Source of the DNA: Pleurostoma richardsiae
Lineage: Eukaryota > Ascomycota > Sordariomycetes > Calosphaeriales > Pleurostomataceae
NCBI GenBank assembly: GCA_030052745.1
Contig: JANBVO010000034.1
Coordinates: forward strand, 186,001 to 250,000
Reading direction: 5' to 3'
Length of the DNA stretch: 64,000 bases
Both the position numbers and the translations under genes were made by a program. The stretch's first letter is position 1. The number at the start of each line of letters is the position of its first letter. Positions 23,281 to 33,760 of the stretch are shown one piece after another. The notes beneath the pieces are model-generated. The model did not search any database. It was given only the letters and a program-made list of their open reading frames with translations, and had not been told where the DNA came from.

Positions 23281-24409
23281 GCTCAGGGAGGTCAAGGGAC
23301 AATATGATCTCAATATATACACGGCGATCACGAAGGGTGTATTTTGGTGTTCACAACTAATCACTTCTGGCGATGGATCGGTGGAGGTAGCCCCTTGAAG
23401 GGGATGCTGGGTCCCGCCGACGAGGTGCGTGACGAGGCTCTAGCGGGCAGGTTTGTGTTTTCGGTCCGGGGACAGAGAAAGATGACGAATGATCCCTGTT
23501 CAGCTCTGGACATGTGGGGATGTTGGGCTGGATTTCCGCTGCGTCTACCAAGCAGGGGCGCACGATGGGTTAAGCGCTGGTAAAAGTCGGGGTCTTGCAT
23601 GGTGTTCTTCAACAGTGTATCATAGAATACACCCCCTTAATGCCCGTCATGGCAAGGGGGGATAACAATCCCATTTGTCCTAACCAACCTCTATCCGCTG
23701 CGCCACTCCACAGCGGCCATTGGGTTACTGTGTGAGATCAGAGACAACAGCCTGTCCCTGATGTTGTGGAGGAGTTGCATAGACAGACAGCAGTGTCGAG
23801 AGGGCGCTCGTGCACGAGCAGCCTCGCAGTCGAGGGGCGCCCTCCTAGCCCCCTATATTTTACCGCGAGCCGCCGCGCCTCTCCGAGACTCCTATAAATT
23901 GCTTGTGCAGCCGCCTTTGGGGTCCTCAGTTAACGAGTAGATGAGCAATGAAGGACGCGAAATGAGGATCCAAGGCGCATGCAACTGGCTGACGCCAGCC
24001 AGGATGGCGTCGGGCCAACAGTGAGACCGCCCGGCGTGGCACGACAGCCCCAGGGCGCTGAGTCTCCAATAGCATGCCGTGGCCTCTGCGGATTTGCGGA
24101 CTTTCTGGGCGGCATTAAGGCTATTCCGGCGTGCTATGCGGCCAGGGCGGCCGCTAACGCGATGGATCTCGGCAGGCCAGAAGCGGAATGCGAGTCGCGT
24201 CAGCGGGCTTACGCCTAGATTTCTGCGGCCGGGGTAGTCGATGGCATTCCGCCGAACCCACCGGGGATTCGATGGAAAACTATTCATATAAATAAAGGGC
24301 ACCCGGCCGGCCGCTGCTGGGAGTGCGATTTGGCTGTTTCAGCGTCTCTATCCGCCTCCATCCTTTCCAGCAGCATTGACTGTCAGATCACAGTAACCTC
24401 GACGACACA
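23281..24409. other. Intergenic region with promoter of Rossmann gene
   Basis: 1.13 kb. It starts with the 3' end of the CDP-DAG synthase gene and ends with the promoter of the gene at 24410. Around 23690-23720 the minus strand shows an A-box-like tRNA promoter fragment (TGGCGCAGCGG), but no B-box and no cloverleaf follow, so I do not call a tRNA. Confidence 0.4.
24287..24296 (+). promoter_or_regulatory. TATA-like box
   Basis: TATAAATAAA lies 114 bp upstream of the ATG at 24410, a normal distance for a filamentous fungal TATA element with a short leader. No experimental start site is known. Confidence 0.45.
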
Positions 24410-25253
24410 ATGCATCTCATCTTAACGGGAGCGACGGGCCTGGTGGGCTCGGGCGTGCTGGACGCCATGATCAAGATGAAGGAGGTCACCAAGATCTCAA
24501 TCATTAGCCGGCGACCCGTCAAGATGGCCGAGGACGCCAAGGACCCGCGGATCAACGTGATCATCCACAAGGACTTTGAGAACTACGACGCTGAGCTGCT
24601 CGACAAGGTCAAGGGCGCGTCCGGGTGCGTGTGGGCGCTGGGCATCAGCCAGAACCAGGTCGGCAAGGAGTATGTGACCCCTGAATCAGCGACGTCTTGT
24701 CTGCCGTGAGAAGGAGAGCTGGGTCGCTGACTGAGATCGCAGAGAGTACGTCAAGATCACAAAGACATTCGCCCTCGAGGCCGCCAAGGCCTTCCGGGGG
24801 CTGCCTTCAAAACCGGACGAGCCCTTCCGCTTCGTCTACGTCTCCGGCGCCGGCACGACGCTGCGCCCAGGCCTCTTCACAGCCCTGTTCGCGCGCGTCA
24901 AGGGCGAGACAGAGATGGCACTCGCGGAAATGCGCCGGGCCAACCCGCTCTTCATGGCGAGCTCCGTGCGCCCGGCGTTCGTTGATGCCGCGGCGCACGA
25001 CGCGACCAAGCCCTACCTGCCCGCGCGCGACACCATGACCAACGCGGCGGCCGCGGTGCTAGGCCCCGTGATTCGGGCTGGGGTCTTCCGGAGCGCGTGG
25101 AGCCCGACAGAGCCGCTGGGGCGGTTCCTGACGGGGATGGCGATGGGCAAGTGGGACGGACAGCTGGAGGGCGACGGGGTGGAGAAGATCGGCGAATTCC
25201 CAATCCTGGAGAACAAGGTGTTCAGGAGGCTGATGGGGCTCGACCAGAAGTGA
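24410..25253 (+). CDS. NAD(P)-binding Rossmann protein (epimerase/SDR-like)
   Basis: Protein of 256 residues from two exons, 24410-24669 and 24743-25253. It begins directly with the nucleotide-binding motif TGATGLVGSG (Gly7, Gly10 and Gly13), then an arginine pair (SRRPV) after strand 2 that would favour NADPH. A later VYVSGAG strand matches the atypical short-chain dehydrogenase/epimerase group, in which YxxxK may be missing; I see no canonical YxxxK. It resembles the fungal proteins annotated as nucleoside-diphosphate-sugar epimerase or NAD(P)H-binding, including human HTATIP2-like relatives. The reaction is unknown. The splice junction yields KEEYVKITK, the expected helix after the motif ALGISQNQVG. 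Confidence 0.85.
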
Positions 25254-25538
25254 TAGGGGACGGAATGGAAAGTCTAAATAGAGTGTAAGCATAGGACATG
25301 CGGTATTGGAGCGTCAAAAACATCAAGGCGCACTGGCGTTCGGGAAGGATCCTCGTACTGAATTAGAATGATGGAATCGCTTCAGTATATTACAACTCTA
25401 TCCGCTCAATAATCAATGTCTATTGCCAAGTGTAAATGCCCCGGTGGAAGAAGCCGTCTATGTCGCTCATGAACCCTTTCAGTCCGTCTATCCCACGCGC
25501 CTCGATATCTATTGCAAACACCGGCTATTCAAGCCTCC
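25254..25538. other. Convergent intergenic region
   Basis: 285 bp between two facing stop codons. It holds the 3' ends of the Rossmann and thioesterase genes. No further signal is recognised. Confidence 0.4.
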
Positions 25539-26111
25539 TCACAGCTTCTCCTTCAGCACCACGAAAAGCGCTTCTGACTTGGTCAGAAGCATCCCCTCGC
25601 TGTCCTCGACCTTGGCATCCATGAAATACTTCCTGCCCTCGACCCTGGTGAGCCGCGCCGTCACCAGGATCGTGCCGGGAGTCCGCACAGGCTGCACAAA
25701 CGTGCTGTTCAGGTACGCCGTCATCATCACCGCGCCCTTCGCCAAGTTCCCCCGCCCCTGGTTGGCGGGCACCAGTAGGCTGATGACCTCGTCCATGATC
25801 GTCATGACGATGCCGCCGTGGCAGACGTCTGGGAAGCCGTTGATGAGGGACCCCAGGGTCAGGAGCGCCCGGACCTCGGTGATGAGTTCCGTCGGGCTGT
25901 CCGGGGCATTGTGGAAGGTAATGAAGGAGGAAATGGTGTCGCTGGTCTTCAGGGTGCGCGAGATGAGCGAGTCTCCGGTGCCCGGCTTCGTACGTCGGCT
26001 GTACGCCTCGCTGACGACGAGGTTCGGCTTGCTGAGGAGCTCGGCGCACCATGGGATGGACATGAAGTGCCTGATGCCCGCCGCGGCACCGTCGTCACCG
26101 GCAGTCGCCAT
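25539..26111 (-). CDS. PaaI/4HBT-type thioesterase (hotdog fold)
   Basis: Small acyl-CoA thioesterase of 190 residues in a single exon. The hotdog active-site segment is DVCHGGIVMTIMDEV: His98-Gly99-Gly100 at the start of the central helix and Asp107 as the usual catalytic acid. The following GAVMMTAYLNSTFVQPV and ILVTARLTRVEGRKYFM strands are the conserved second half of the fold, and family length is normal. Fungal members act on medium- or long-chain acyl-CoA or serve as housekeeping esterases; which one cannot be told here. There is no obvious targeting peptide; the N-terminus is Ala/Gly-rich. Confidence 0.9.
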   Translation of the reverse strand: MATAGDDGAAAGIRHFMSIPWCAELLSKPNLVVSEAYSRRTKPGTGDSLISRTLKTSDTISSFITFHNAPDSPTELITEVRALLTLGSLINGFPDVCHGGIVMTIMDEVISLLVPANQGRGNLAKGAVMMTAYLNSTFVQPVRTPGTILVTARLTRVEGRKYFMDAKVEDSEGMLLTKSEALFVVLKEKL

Positions 26112-26610
26112 GCTGAGCCTCGAGGTGTTGGCCGTGTTGTGTGGTGGTGATGCTTGGTGAGAAAGGAGAGGAAGTTGTGCCGAGGCTCGGATGATCCAGA
26201 AAAGAAATCAAAGACACCGGGCCGCCCGGACGCCGGAGTGGGCCGTCTGCCCAGTGCCGACCCGCTGCATGTCCCGCCAAGTCGGTAACTCCACCGCTAC
26301 GTATTATTGAAAATGACATGTGAAGTTGTACGGAGTGCGGAGTATCGTCTTCGCTCGATATACCTGGGGATGCGGAGCCGAGCGTTCTGTCCAGGGTGTT
26401 GCCCCGTCCATGGTGGTGGCCTTCATCGCCTAGGGGCGTTGCTGGAACATGGCCAAGTCTCATGCATAAAACACCCTCGGAGCTTCCGGTTCACCTGCAA
26501 GCGCAGACAAAGTTCACTCAAGAAATGATTTTGGTATGACAACCCGCTCTGCAGCGAACGCTCTCTATCCATCACAACCTTTGATAACCTGAAAGAGTGA
26601 TTCCCTTCGC
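26112..26610. promoter_or_regulatory. Promoter region of thioesterase
   Basis: 499 bp between the thioesterase start and the stop of the PTH11-like gene, both on the minus strand. A GTACGGAGTGCGGAGTA motif at about 26328-26344 belongs to the TACGGAGT word family scattered over the window. No coding signal is seen. Confidence 0.4.
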
Positions 26611-28009
26611 CTATGAATCGCCTTTCCAGCTCTGTTCTATCGTCACTGTCTTCGTGATCCCGCGCTTTCCGCCTTCGACGCCGCCCAGTTCGACGTCTGA
26701 AGTCTGAGACTGAGCCCAGGACTTGGAGTCGGCGTCTCTCTGGTCCATGGACCGAAGCTCATGCTGACTCCCTCTCTCTCCTTCGCTGTCCGCTATCCTC
26801 TCCATGCTCTCTGTCATATCTACACCCAGTATGACCGAGTGCGGCCCCCTCCTCCTCTTTTCCATCCCGCCTATCCTACCGCTCCCCATTGGCGGCGGTG
26901 GCGCCGTCCTCGTCCTGCTCCCCCGGCCATTGCTGGAGTAGCCGCCCCAAGCGTCGAGAGCGAAGAGGCGCCGCAGCAGCGTCCAGCAGAAGGGGATGTT
27001 GGCGATCATTACGGCCGTGCTGGCCTCGCCATTGTACCAGACCAGGAAGACGAGGTCGTTGGTAGTTGTGAAGTTGAAATAGCGGTTGAGGATGGCGACC
27101 AGCACCACCAGCGCCCCCAGGCTGAAGACGACGCAGAGCACCAGCTTGCGCTTCAGCGGGAGATGTGCCCGCGCGATAAGCGGCACTGGCACGCACAGCA
27201 TCGCCAGGTCGGAGGACACGTTGAGGACGGTGACAGTGATCATATGGTTGTGGTATGACTTGCACTGGGCTAGTTTGGGACAAGGGTGTCAGCTGCGGTC
27301 ATCATGGCTGACGAAACATCTAGGCTAGATCGGGTTTCTGACTTACGGTGATCGTGAGGTACTGGCACAGCCCAGTAGTAGTAAATAGGTCGGCACCAGA
27401 CCCCAAGGTACAGGACCTGGATGATCACGTACCCGACGGCGCAGTACACGGCCAAGGCCTTGACGGCGATGCCCTCATTCAACCCTGATCTGGCTCTCTG
27501 GTCAGCATCCCCGAATTCACAAACTAGCCGATACTTGTGACGCTGCGGTAGGGAAGGGAGACACACGTCATGCGGGCGTATAGTAGAAGGAGGCAGGCTT
27601 TGACAAGCCATATCGTCGCCAGCTGGAATTGCTCCAAGGCCAGCAGCATTTTGCTACCCCATTCCGCGTTATTCCTCTCCTGAGGTGTGAACTGTGCCAC
27701 GACCTCGTCCGACACATAGTTGCTGCCATTGATGGCGACCTGGTTCGACGATACGACAACTCCGGTGAACGAGATCTGGACGGAATTAAGTTAGGGAGGG
27801 ATTCCCCAAGCGGCGGAGGAAGAGAATTGTAGAATCCCCAGGAGCTTCGTGCATACCGCAGCAAGCATCATCAAGTAGTCGTCGAGCTGGTATTTCTTGA
27901 AGGAGCCAAAGAGCATTCGCCGCGATGCCAGGCGGCAGATCACGGTCGCCATGCCGATACCCCATAGCGTCCACGAGTCCACCGCTAGGTGGCTTTCTGT
28001 CGAAGGCAT
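26611..28009 (-). CDS. PTH11-like / fungal rhodopsin-domain membrane protein
   Basis: Predicted seven-helix plasma-membrane protein of 389 residues, four exons: 28009-27857, 27775-27567, 27495-27347 and 27269-26611. All phases agree. Features typical of the fungal rhodopsin-like domain (PTH11-related receptors) are the KKYQLDDYLM segment after helix 1, a helix ending LLLLYARMT, the motif CRPIYYYWAVP, then AQCKSYHNH-like luminal Cys and a polar cytoplasmic tail of about 120 residues rich in S, R, G and E. The CFEM domain found in some relatives is absent. Members sense surface or host cues in plant-associated fungi, though most are unstudied. A more general call is integral membrane protein. 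Confidence 0.82.
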
Positions 28010-30857
28010 GGTAATGGTGATGACCAACCAGCTTAAAGGACGGCTGTATAATAAACACGTGCGAACATCTCGGATGGGGCCGAGATCACTCGAAGCGATT
28101 CAGCTGGGGACCCGTGAAATCGTTGACACATCAGAACGATATATAACTGCGGGAAGTGGGCAATGAATGCCACGAGGGCTGGGGAACAAGACACTGGCAT
28201 GGAAAGGGGGGGGCTGATACGTGATGCGCTCCCGGAGATAATGACACACGGCAACTAAGACAGGCTTATGCGGGCTCTTATCAGCCCGCCTAACTCTTCC
28301 TAGCCATTGCTCCTCGTCTCTCCCCACCCTCATAGGCTCCGGCATGGAAAAGAAGCAACTGGCGCAAGCCACTGAGGGAATAGTGATAGGAGACCGGAGA
28401 TCACAGTTAAGCATTTTCGCGTCCGAGGGTGTGCGACTGCCCGCCGTCCCTGCATCATGTGGAGCCGGCAGCCACGGGCTACTGCGGGACGCGACTCGGC
28501 GTGCTCCGCGATGACAGTTTCAGCCCAGCGTGGGGGAGTTGTGATGGAGCGGCGGTGTCGGCGGAGGCGATCAAGGAGGGGCAGCAGGGGGTCGACTATC
28601 AGAGTTGCAGAGGAAGCTTGAAGCTCTGTTGGAGGCCTGGAGCTGCCATTTTCAGTACATAAACCCACCCTCCCCCTGCGCTGATCACTGGAGGGTGAAT
28701 CCACTTGCTTTTGCAGGAAAGGTCTCATGGGCCCTCCTCGAGCCCACCGAGTCCACCGAGTCCAAGGAAGCATTTCAGCTGGGCGACTAGCCGACGCCTA
28801 GCCTGTCACATATCATGATCCTGCTGATAGGGCCAAACCAGCCAGTCAGCGATAACCCAGGGTGAGGGCGCACGGTCCTCCTCGTCCTCTGGACGCTGAC
28901 TGAACTCATTCGATCTGCTCTCCGGCTGTGACCCAAAGCACTGTTGCCAACGACGATCATGCGTGCGGTGGCGTCTCGACATGAATCTTTCAACTCGTCA
29001 GTCCCGGTCCGGGCCGTAACCAGGTGGATAGACAAGAGCAGGTTCATGTGATGGATCACATGATCATCCACATGACCGGGGACCTGATCGGTGCAAACGC
29101 GTACCTGAGACTCGAGTTGCCAGTGCCAGTGCCGGAGGATCTTCTAAAATGAACGACGTGTATTGCTTACGGACTCAGGACAAGCAAGTTAACCCTATAC
29201 AAAGGAACAGGGAAGAGTGGTCGCTGAACCAGTTTCGGTCGCCAGTCACTTCAGTTCGCAACTCCGGCTGCCTGCGGTAGTTAGGTTGCTGCAGATCAAC
29301 CGACGCTCGAGGAATTCATTGATACGCTGTGTCGGCGGATTTCTCAGTCCTCCCTCTTATCTAGATTCTTCTTGTCGTATTCATTCTGGGGAAAGCAAGT
29401 CTTCCCCCTCTTCTGCTGTCGCATGCTGGAGTATATCCTCTGACCTGGTAAACACACCACCAACCCTAGGTTTCAGTACCTCAGACGAGCTATTGTCTTC
29501 ACCCTCCAAGAGACTTTGGAAGGGAAATTTATTTTGTTTCTTTCAATTCCTGTGAGTTTGGTTATTGTGACTTTACAGCCCAGACACAGGCAGCATACAG
29601 TGCGAGTAAGACCAGGCTGGTGTATCTTGCAAAGAACCTTGCTGTGAAGGGTGTGTATTCCGTAAGGGTGGATTGCATATCGTCGGACATGGCCTTAGAC
29701 AAAGAGTTGGCTCCTACTCCCTGAATGAGTCTGATCGTTGGAATCGAGTGTCCATTTCTTTGCTAAGTGCGTTCACAGCAGTAGAAGAGATCCAGAATGA
29801 GAAATCTAGCATCAGCGGACAGCGTTAGTCCTGACTAGGTATATCTATTCTATTATCTGACGGGTTTGAAAGGTCTAGATAGGAGGTCCGAATTTTCAAG
29901 TTCTTCAGAATCGAAGCTGACGTGTGCACACCACTTTCAGCTTATGCTTTGGCAACGAGCGAAAACCGAGACGTCGTGCCCGAGGACCAAGGGGCCGCTA
30001 AACACACAGCTGCCGGTATGACCTCATTATTAGCCCTCTACGTAGAGGAAGATCGTGTTCAGTTTTGCTCTTGGGGGAAGGGACTAGTAATGTAGAGTGA
30101 ATTAGTGCATTTCGAAGCGGTATAGCTCATAGTTATAATCTTAGGATGTGAGATAAGAGGGGAGGAGATGTGTGAATATGCGTTGCTGCCGCGGGTACCA
30201 TGTGAGCAAGATGGATAATCATATCATTCTGATCTGTCAACATCGGTTTGGCCACTCCTCAATGACGATGTACATAGTATGCCACCGCACGGATTACGAA
30301 AGACGAATTCTCCTGCCGACCCAATTATTCAATGTGCGCCCCGATAATGTCCACTCTGCTTATTGCCATTGATATAGGCTTGGCCGACTTCACTCCCAAG
30401 ATAATGAGAGCTTGTAGTGGATGATGGGAGAAAGAGATAATCCTAAGAGACACAGAGGTCGTGGCCACATATCTCCAACGTACTGAACACCATTGTTCTT
30501 GGTCTGGGACGCCTCGTCATACTCAAAGTTAGGTACATTGGCACAAACGCCCGCATTTGTCGCCATGGATGCTATTCGAAAGACGTCTGCGGCTTCCATG
30601 ATCGCAGGGAAACGATGTTAAATTAGCGATTTCCAGTGCGAAATAGAAGTGAGAGCGTTTGTATGCAACGTTGGAGCCACGTGTGAGCTCTCCTACTGCC
30701 CTCGCAACAAGTAGAGAAAAACGATAGTAGAACAGGTCTGCTGGAAGCGAGTAGCCAGTGGCAGAAGCCAGCAGGTAGGTGACCCTCCTGCCCGGCTACC
30801 CAAAGCTGAGCATTCTCGCTGCAGCCGTGAATGCACCCGCGACGTGACCTCGAGAAG
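28010..30857. other. Gene-poor 2.85 kb region
   Basis: The region upstream of the PTH11-like gene holds its promoter and then a long stretch without an intact gene. The only coding trace I can support is the SDR remnant at 29581-29828. The remaining frames are short, mostly begin at non-ATG codons and show no family features. Confidence 0.45.
29581..29828 (+). pseudogene. Decayed short-chain dehydrogenase fragment
   Basis: The frame starting at 29581 reads QAAYSASKTRLVYLAKNLA, which is the active-site YxxxK and following helix of a classical SDR, then RVDCISSDMA, where intact enzymes have RVNCISPG. A TGA at 29722 ends this frame. The coding trace continues after a shift in the frame starting at 29724 with RWNRVSI and TAVEEIQ, which correspond to the usual W-x3-P and EEL segments, until TAG at 29826. 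At least one stop and one frameshift are thus present, and no N-terminal Rossmann half is recognisable upstream. I infer a dead gene. Closest in appearance are fungal xylulose/sorbitol reductase-type SDRs. Confidence 0.6.
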
Positions 30858-31679
30858 CTAGAGGTCCTCGAACTCTCTCGGCAACGGCCTCTCCTCGATC
30901 CAGGACTTGATCCCTTCGGCAAACAGCTCTGGAAATTGCATGTCCCAAGCATGCACCGCGTCTCTGACGACCACGGCCCGGCTTTTGTCATTCACCTGCT
31001 TCAATGCCGCGCCCATCTTCCTTGTCGACCTGACGTCGTCCTGCTTTCCGCCGGCGACAGTCAGCGTTCGCGTACGGATCTCCCGCACTTCGTCGAATCC
31101 GATCTGCAGGATCCCCGCGTAAACCTCCCGCACGACCTCCCACCTCCGGTTACTCCGCATTTCTCGCAGCAGCTCATCGCTCCGTTTCAGCCCACACAAT
31201 CCCTTCACCTTCCAGTACAGTGAGTCGGGCGTCCATGCCTCGGTCAGCGTCATGATCGCGTAGACAGCGCTCGGATGCTCCGCCATCCACCGAAACAAGC
31301 CCTCAAAGGGCGCTGCGCCTGTGACCCAGGCGGACAAAACCAGGTCGGGAAACCGGCGGGCGAGGTCAAGTGTCACAAAGCCGCCCATGGACAGGCCCGC
31401 GACGTGGGCGCGGCCAGAGTGGGCGTGCTTGCGAATCACGGAGGCAACGGCGTCAGCCGCGGGATGAATGCCGTAAGGCTTGACGTTAAATGAGCCGGAA
31501 TGGCCGTTGAGGTCGATGAGAAGAAGATGGTAGGCTGAGAGGTGCGGCGCGACGAGTGCGAACTCGAGGCGCGAGGAGAGCACACCATGAAGAAGCACGA
31601 TGGTCTCGGAAGCGGACGGGTTGACGGACGTGAAGGAGAGCTCGTCTTGCTCTTCTGGAAGCTGAGAGCTCGTCGCCAT
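30858..31679 (-). CDS. Alpha/beta hydrolase
   Basis: Soluble alpha/beta-fold hydrolase of 273 residues in one exon. The ATG at 31679 is the first real ATG; an extended open frame to 31820 begins at GTG and has no conserved sequence. The oxyanion segment is LLHGVLSS (His31-Gly32), the nucleophile elbow is GLSMGG with Ser97, and a C-terminal DAVHAWDMQFPEL provides the catalytic His. The acid lies most likely in the strand ending GGKQDD. This is the MenH/esterase-like branch, and the substrate is unknown. A TATA-like element (TATTTATAG read on the minus strand, near 31826-31834) lies about 150 bp upstream. Confidence 0.87.
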   Translation of the reverse strand: MATSSQLPEEQDELSFTSVNPSASETIVLLHGVLSSRLEFALVAPHLSAYHLLLIDLNGHSGSFNVKPYGIHPAADAVASVIRKHAHSGRAHVAGLSMGGFVTLDLARRFPDLVLSAWVTGAAPFEGLFRWMAEHPSAVYAIMTLTEAWTPDSLYWKVKGLCGLKRSDELLREMRSNRRWEVVREVYAGILQIGFDEVREIRTRTLTVAGGKQDDVRSTRKMGAALKQVNDKSRAVVVRDAVHAWDMQFPELFAEGIKSWIEERPLPREFEDL

Positions 31680-32017
31680 TCTGGGCCGGAAGCCACTCGG
31701 GAACGAGTTCCCGGAGCAGGCCTTCGATGAGAAATGAAACGTTAACTTTGAGAAAAAGGATGAGCAGTGGCGTGATGGAGGCAGATGTATGCTTGGGGAA
31801 GCTGCTCCCAAGGCCGCCACATACTATAAATAGACGCGGTGGCACGCGGCAAATGAAGCCGATGCAGACTGTAGATGTCAGAAACAACGGCCGAGGCCAA
31901 ATTCAAAACCCCGTGTCCGATTTTCAATTGAGGCACTGCAGGCACCGTTTATAATGCGCTTAAGAAATTGGCGGACCGTGTATCCGTAGATAAGCGGAAT
32001 GGAAAGCAACACCGCTG
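31680..32017. promoter_or_regulatory. Promoter region of hydrolase
   Basis: 338 bp between the hydrolase start and the stop of the next minus-strand gene. A TATA-like element is present near 31826-31834 on the minus strand. No coding signal is recognised. Confidence 0.4.
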
Positions 32018-33151
32018 TTAGAAATCAATGCTGCGTTTGCCGTTCTTTTGCAGAAGCAGAGCGCCCTCGGGGCGCATCAGCAGCCTAAAGCCAGCGGGCT
32101 CCTTGAAGCACTTGTCTAGCGTCGACAGGAACTTCTGCTCCTTCCCGTCTAACTGCGGTGCCAGATAAGCTCTCAGGATTTGTAGTTCCGGCAGGTCGTC
32201 TTTGACGCAGGAGAGAAGCGTGTTCCATATGTCCCAAGAGACTGGCACGTTGATGCAAGAGTGCAGGCGTGGATGGATGGAGTCGATAGAATGGAGGAAG
32301 AGATGGTCCTTGTGGTGAGCGAAGCTAAAATCTATCGAGTGGATCTTGGACCGGAAAGAGTGAGGCTGCTGGACCAAGAAGCGGTATGCGTCTTCCGAAG
32401 CTGTGAAAATCAGCGTGGCGGCTTCGAAGAGTGCCTCGACGGACTCGAGATATCTGACGGAGGTAGTGAGCATGATCCCTCCACGTGTATGTTTGAAAGT
32501 TACGGTGTGTTACGCAACCACTCACATCCTCTTGCAAGTTAGAAACACACTCAAGTAGGGACTCGTTGGCGTGGCCGAGACACCGGGTTGCCGCCCATTG
32601 CCGTCAAGCCGCTGCCACCGCCGCATGATCTCTTCCTGACACCGCCAATGAACACCCCATCGCAGACGTAGGCTCCATGCCCACCAGAACCAGTCGGGGG
32701 CCTGCTCGTCGCCGGCGGCGGGTGGCGGCAGCGGGACGAGGGACCACGGCTCCTCCTTGACGGCGTTGTCCGGTTGGTCTACAACGCAGGTTGTGTGTTG
32801 GAGACCTCGGGCCCCGGCGGCGGCATGTATATGCATGCGCATGCCGGGTCCGAGGTGGGATCGCCAGACCTCAAGGTAGATCATGCGACGGATCTCGAGG
32901 GGAAGCTTCGCGAAGAGCGGAGAGACCGCCTGGGCGTGTGAACTCTCTTCGAGATGCTCTGGCGACATGCGCAGAGGAGGCATCCGAAACCCGCTCCCAG
33001 CTGCGTCTTCCTCGTCCACTCCGGCGGCAGCTGGGCCACCTGGTGCAGACACCACGGCTTCCTGGTCGTCGTGAGTCTGGATGCCGGAGAACTTGCGCAG
33101 ACGCGCCCGAACGTCGAGGAGATGCCGGCGCCGAAGGGCAATAGCGGCCAT
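32018..33151 (-). CDS. F-box-like LPxEIR family protein, copy A
   Basis: Uncharacterised fungal protein of 353 residues, two exons (33151-32526 and 32453-32018). The core motif FAKLPLEIRRMIYLEVW near residues 80-96 is the F-box-like helix of a very large fungal family (the group annotated as F-box or DUF7730-type). A second conserved block, LTCKRIYLESVEALFEAAT, spans the splice junction and supports the intron choice. An acidic, Ala/Gly-rich N-terminus precedes the motif. F-box proteins recruit substrates to SCF ubiquitin ligases, but for this family this is only inferred. It is divergent from copy B, 609 bp away. Confidence 0.8.
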
Positions 33152-33359
33152 ACTGTAGGATAGATGCGTACGTGCGAATGAATGGAGGAAAAGGCAGGCG
33201 ATGACACGAATCTGTGCGGGAAGATGATACTGGCATCAGGAAGTGATTCCGTACCTATTTATCCTCTGCCGGCGGCGTCTTGCAGCTCTAGGCCGCAATT
33301 TGGGGGCCTGATTCCGGGGGTGCGGGCACCCGTTGCGCCGGCCGTTTCAGCCCTGGCCC

Positions 33360-33372
33360 GGGGGGGGGGGGG
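33360..33372 (+). repeat. Poly-G tract (13 G)
   Basis: Homopolymer of 13 G residues in the divergent promoter of the two F-box-like genes. Such tracts are length-variable and prone to assembly error. Confidence 0.9.
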
Positions 33373-33509
33373 ATACGTACCTACCAACCCTAGAGGGAAG
33401 GTAGGTAGGCAAAGTACCTCCCTAAACTTTCAATTACAGGTATTTATGTAACTGCTGTTAGGCATCATCCGCACTTTATCATGACGTTTCCTGCATGTGC
33501 CTATTTACG

Positions 33510-33553
33510 GGGTACCTTGCCTTACCTAAGGTAGATAGGTACCTGGGTAGGTG
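33510..33553 (+). repeat. AGGTA/TACCT palindromic repeat cluster
   Basis: Overlapping TACCT and AGGTA words arranged as small inverted repeats (for example TTACCTAAGGTAGATAGGTA). The same word family recurs at 10718-10738, 33376-33418, 35314-35362, 36690-36716 and 56611-56670, always between genes. Confidence 0.7.
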
Positions 33554-33760
33554 AGCAGCAGCGACGCATTACCTGTGCGCCTGATGAATCAGCACCAGCC
33601 AGCACGACCTCCCATCGCGATCCTCGCCTTTTCGTTGTCCCAGGCGCGGGTGCCATTTCTCCAGAGCCAGTTACTCCCTCGGCTTCAGACTCCGCTCTTG
33701 CACTAGCTAGTGGGTGCCAGACTCTTACAGCAGTCGAAGCCGAGGGCCGGTTGCGACGCC

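Larger units (their letters stand above)
33152..33760. promoter_or_regulatory. Divergent region between F-box-like copies A and B
   Basis: 609 bp holding both promoters. It contains a 13-G run at 33360-33372 and two clusters of AGGTA/TACCT repeats (around 33376-33418 and 33510-33553). No coding signal is recognised. Confidence 0.5.

Noticed and set aside
23690-23720. tRNA-like A-box (TGGCGCAGCGG) on the minus strand
   Set aside because: No B-box (GGTTCRANNCC) follows within 120 bp and no cloverleaf can be drawn. At best a relic.
29217-29555. 112-codon + strand frame upstream of the SDR relic
   Set aside because: Starts at GTG, Ser-rich and shows no Rossmann motif, so it was not joined to the relic.
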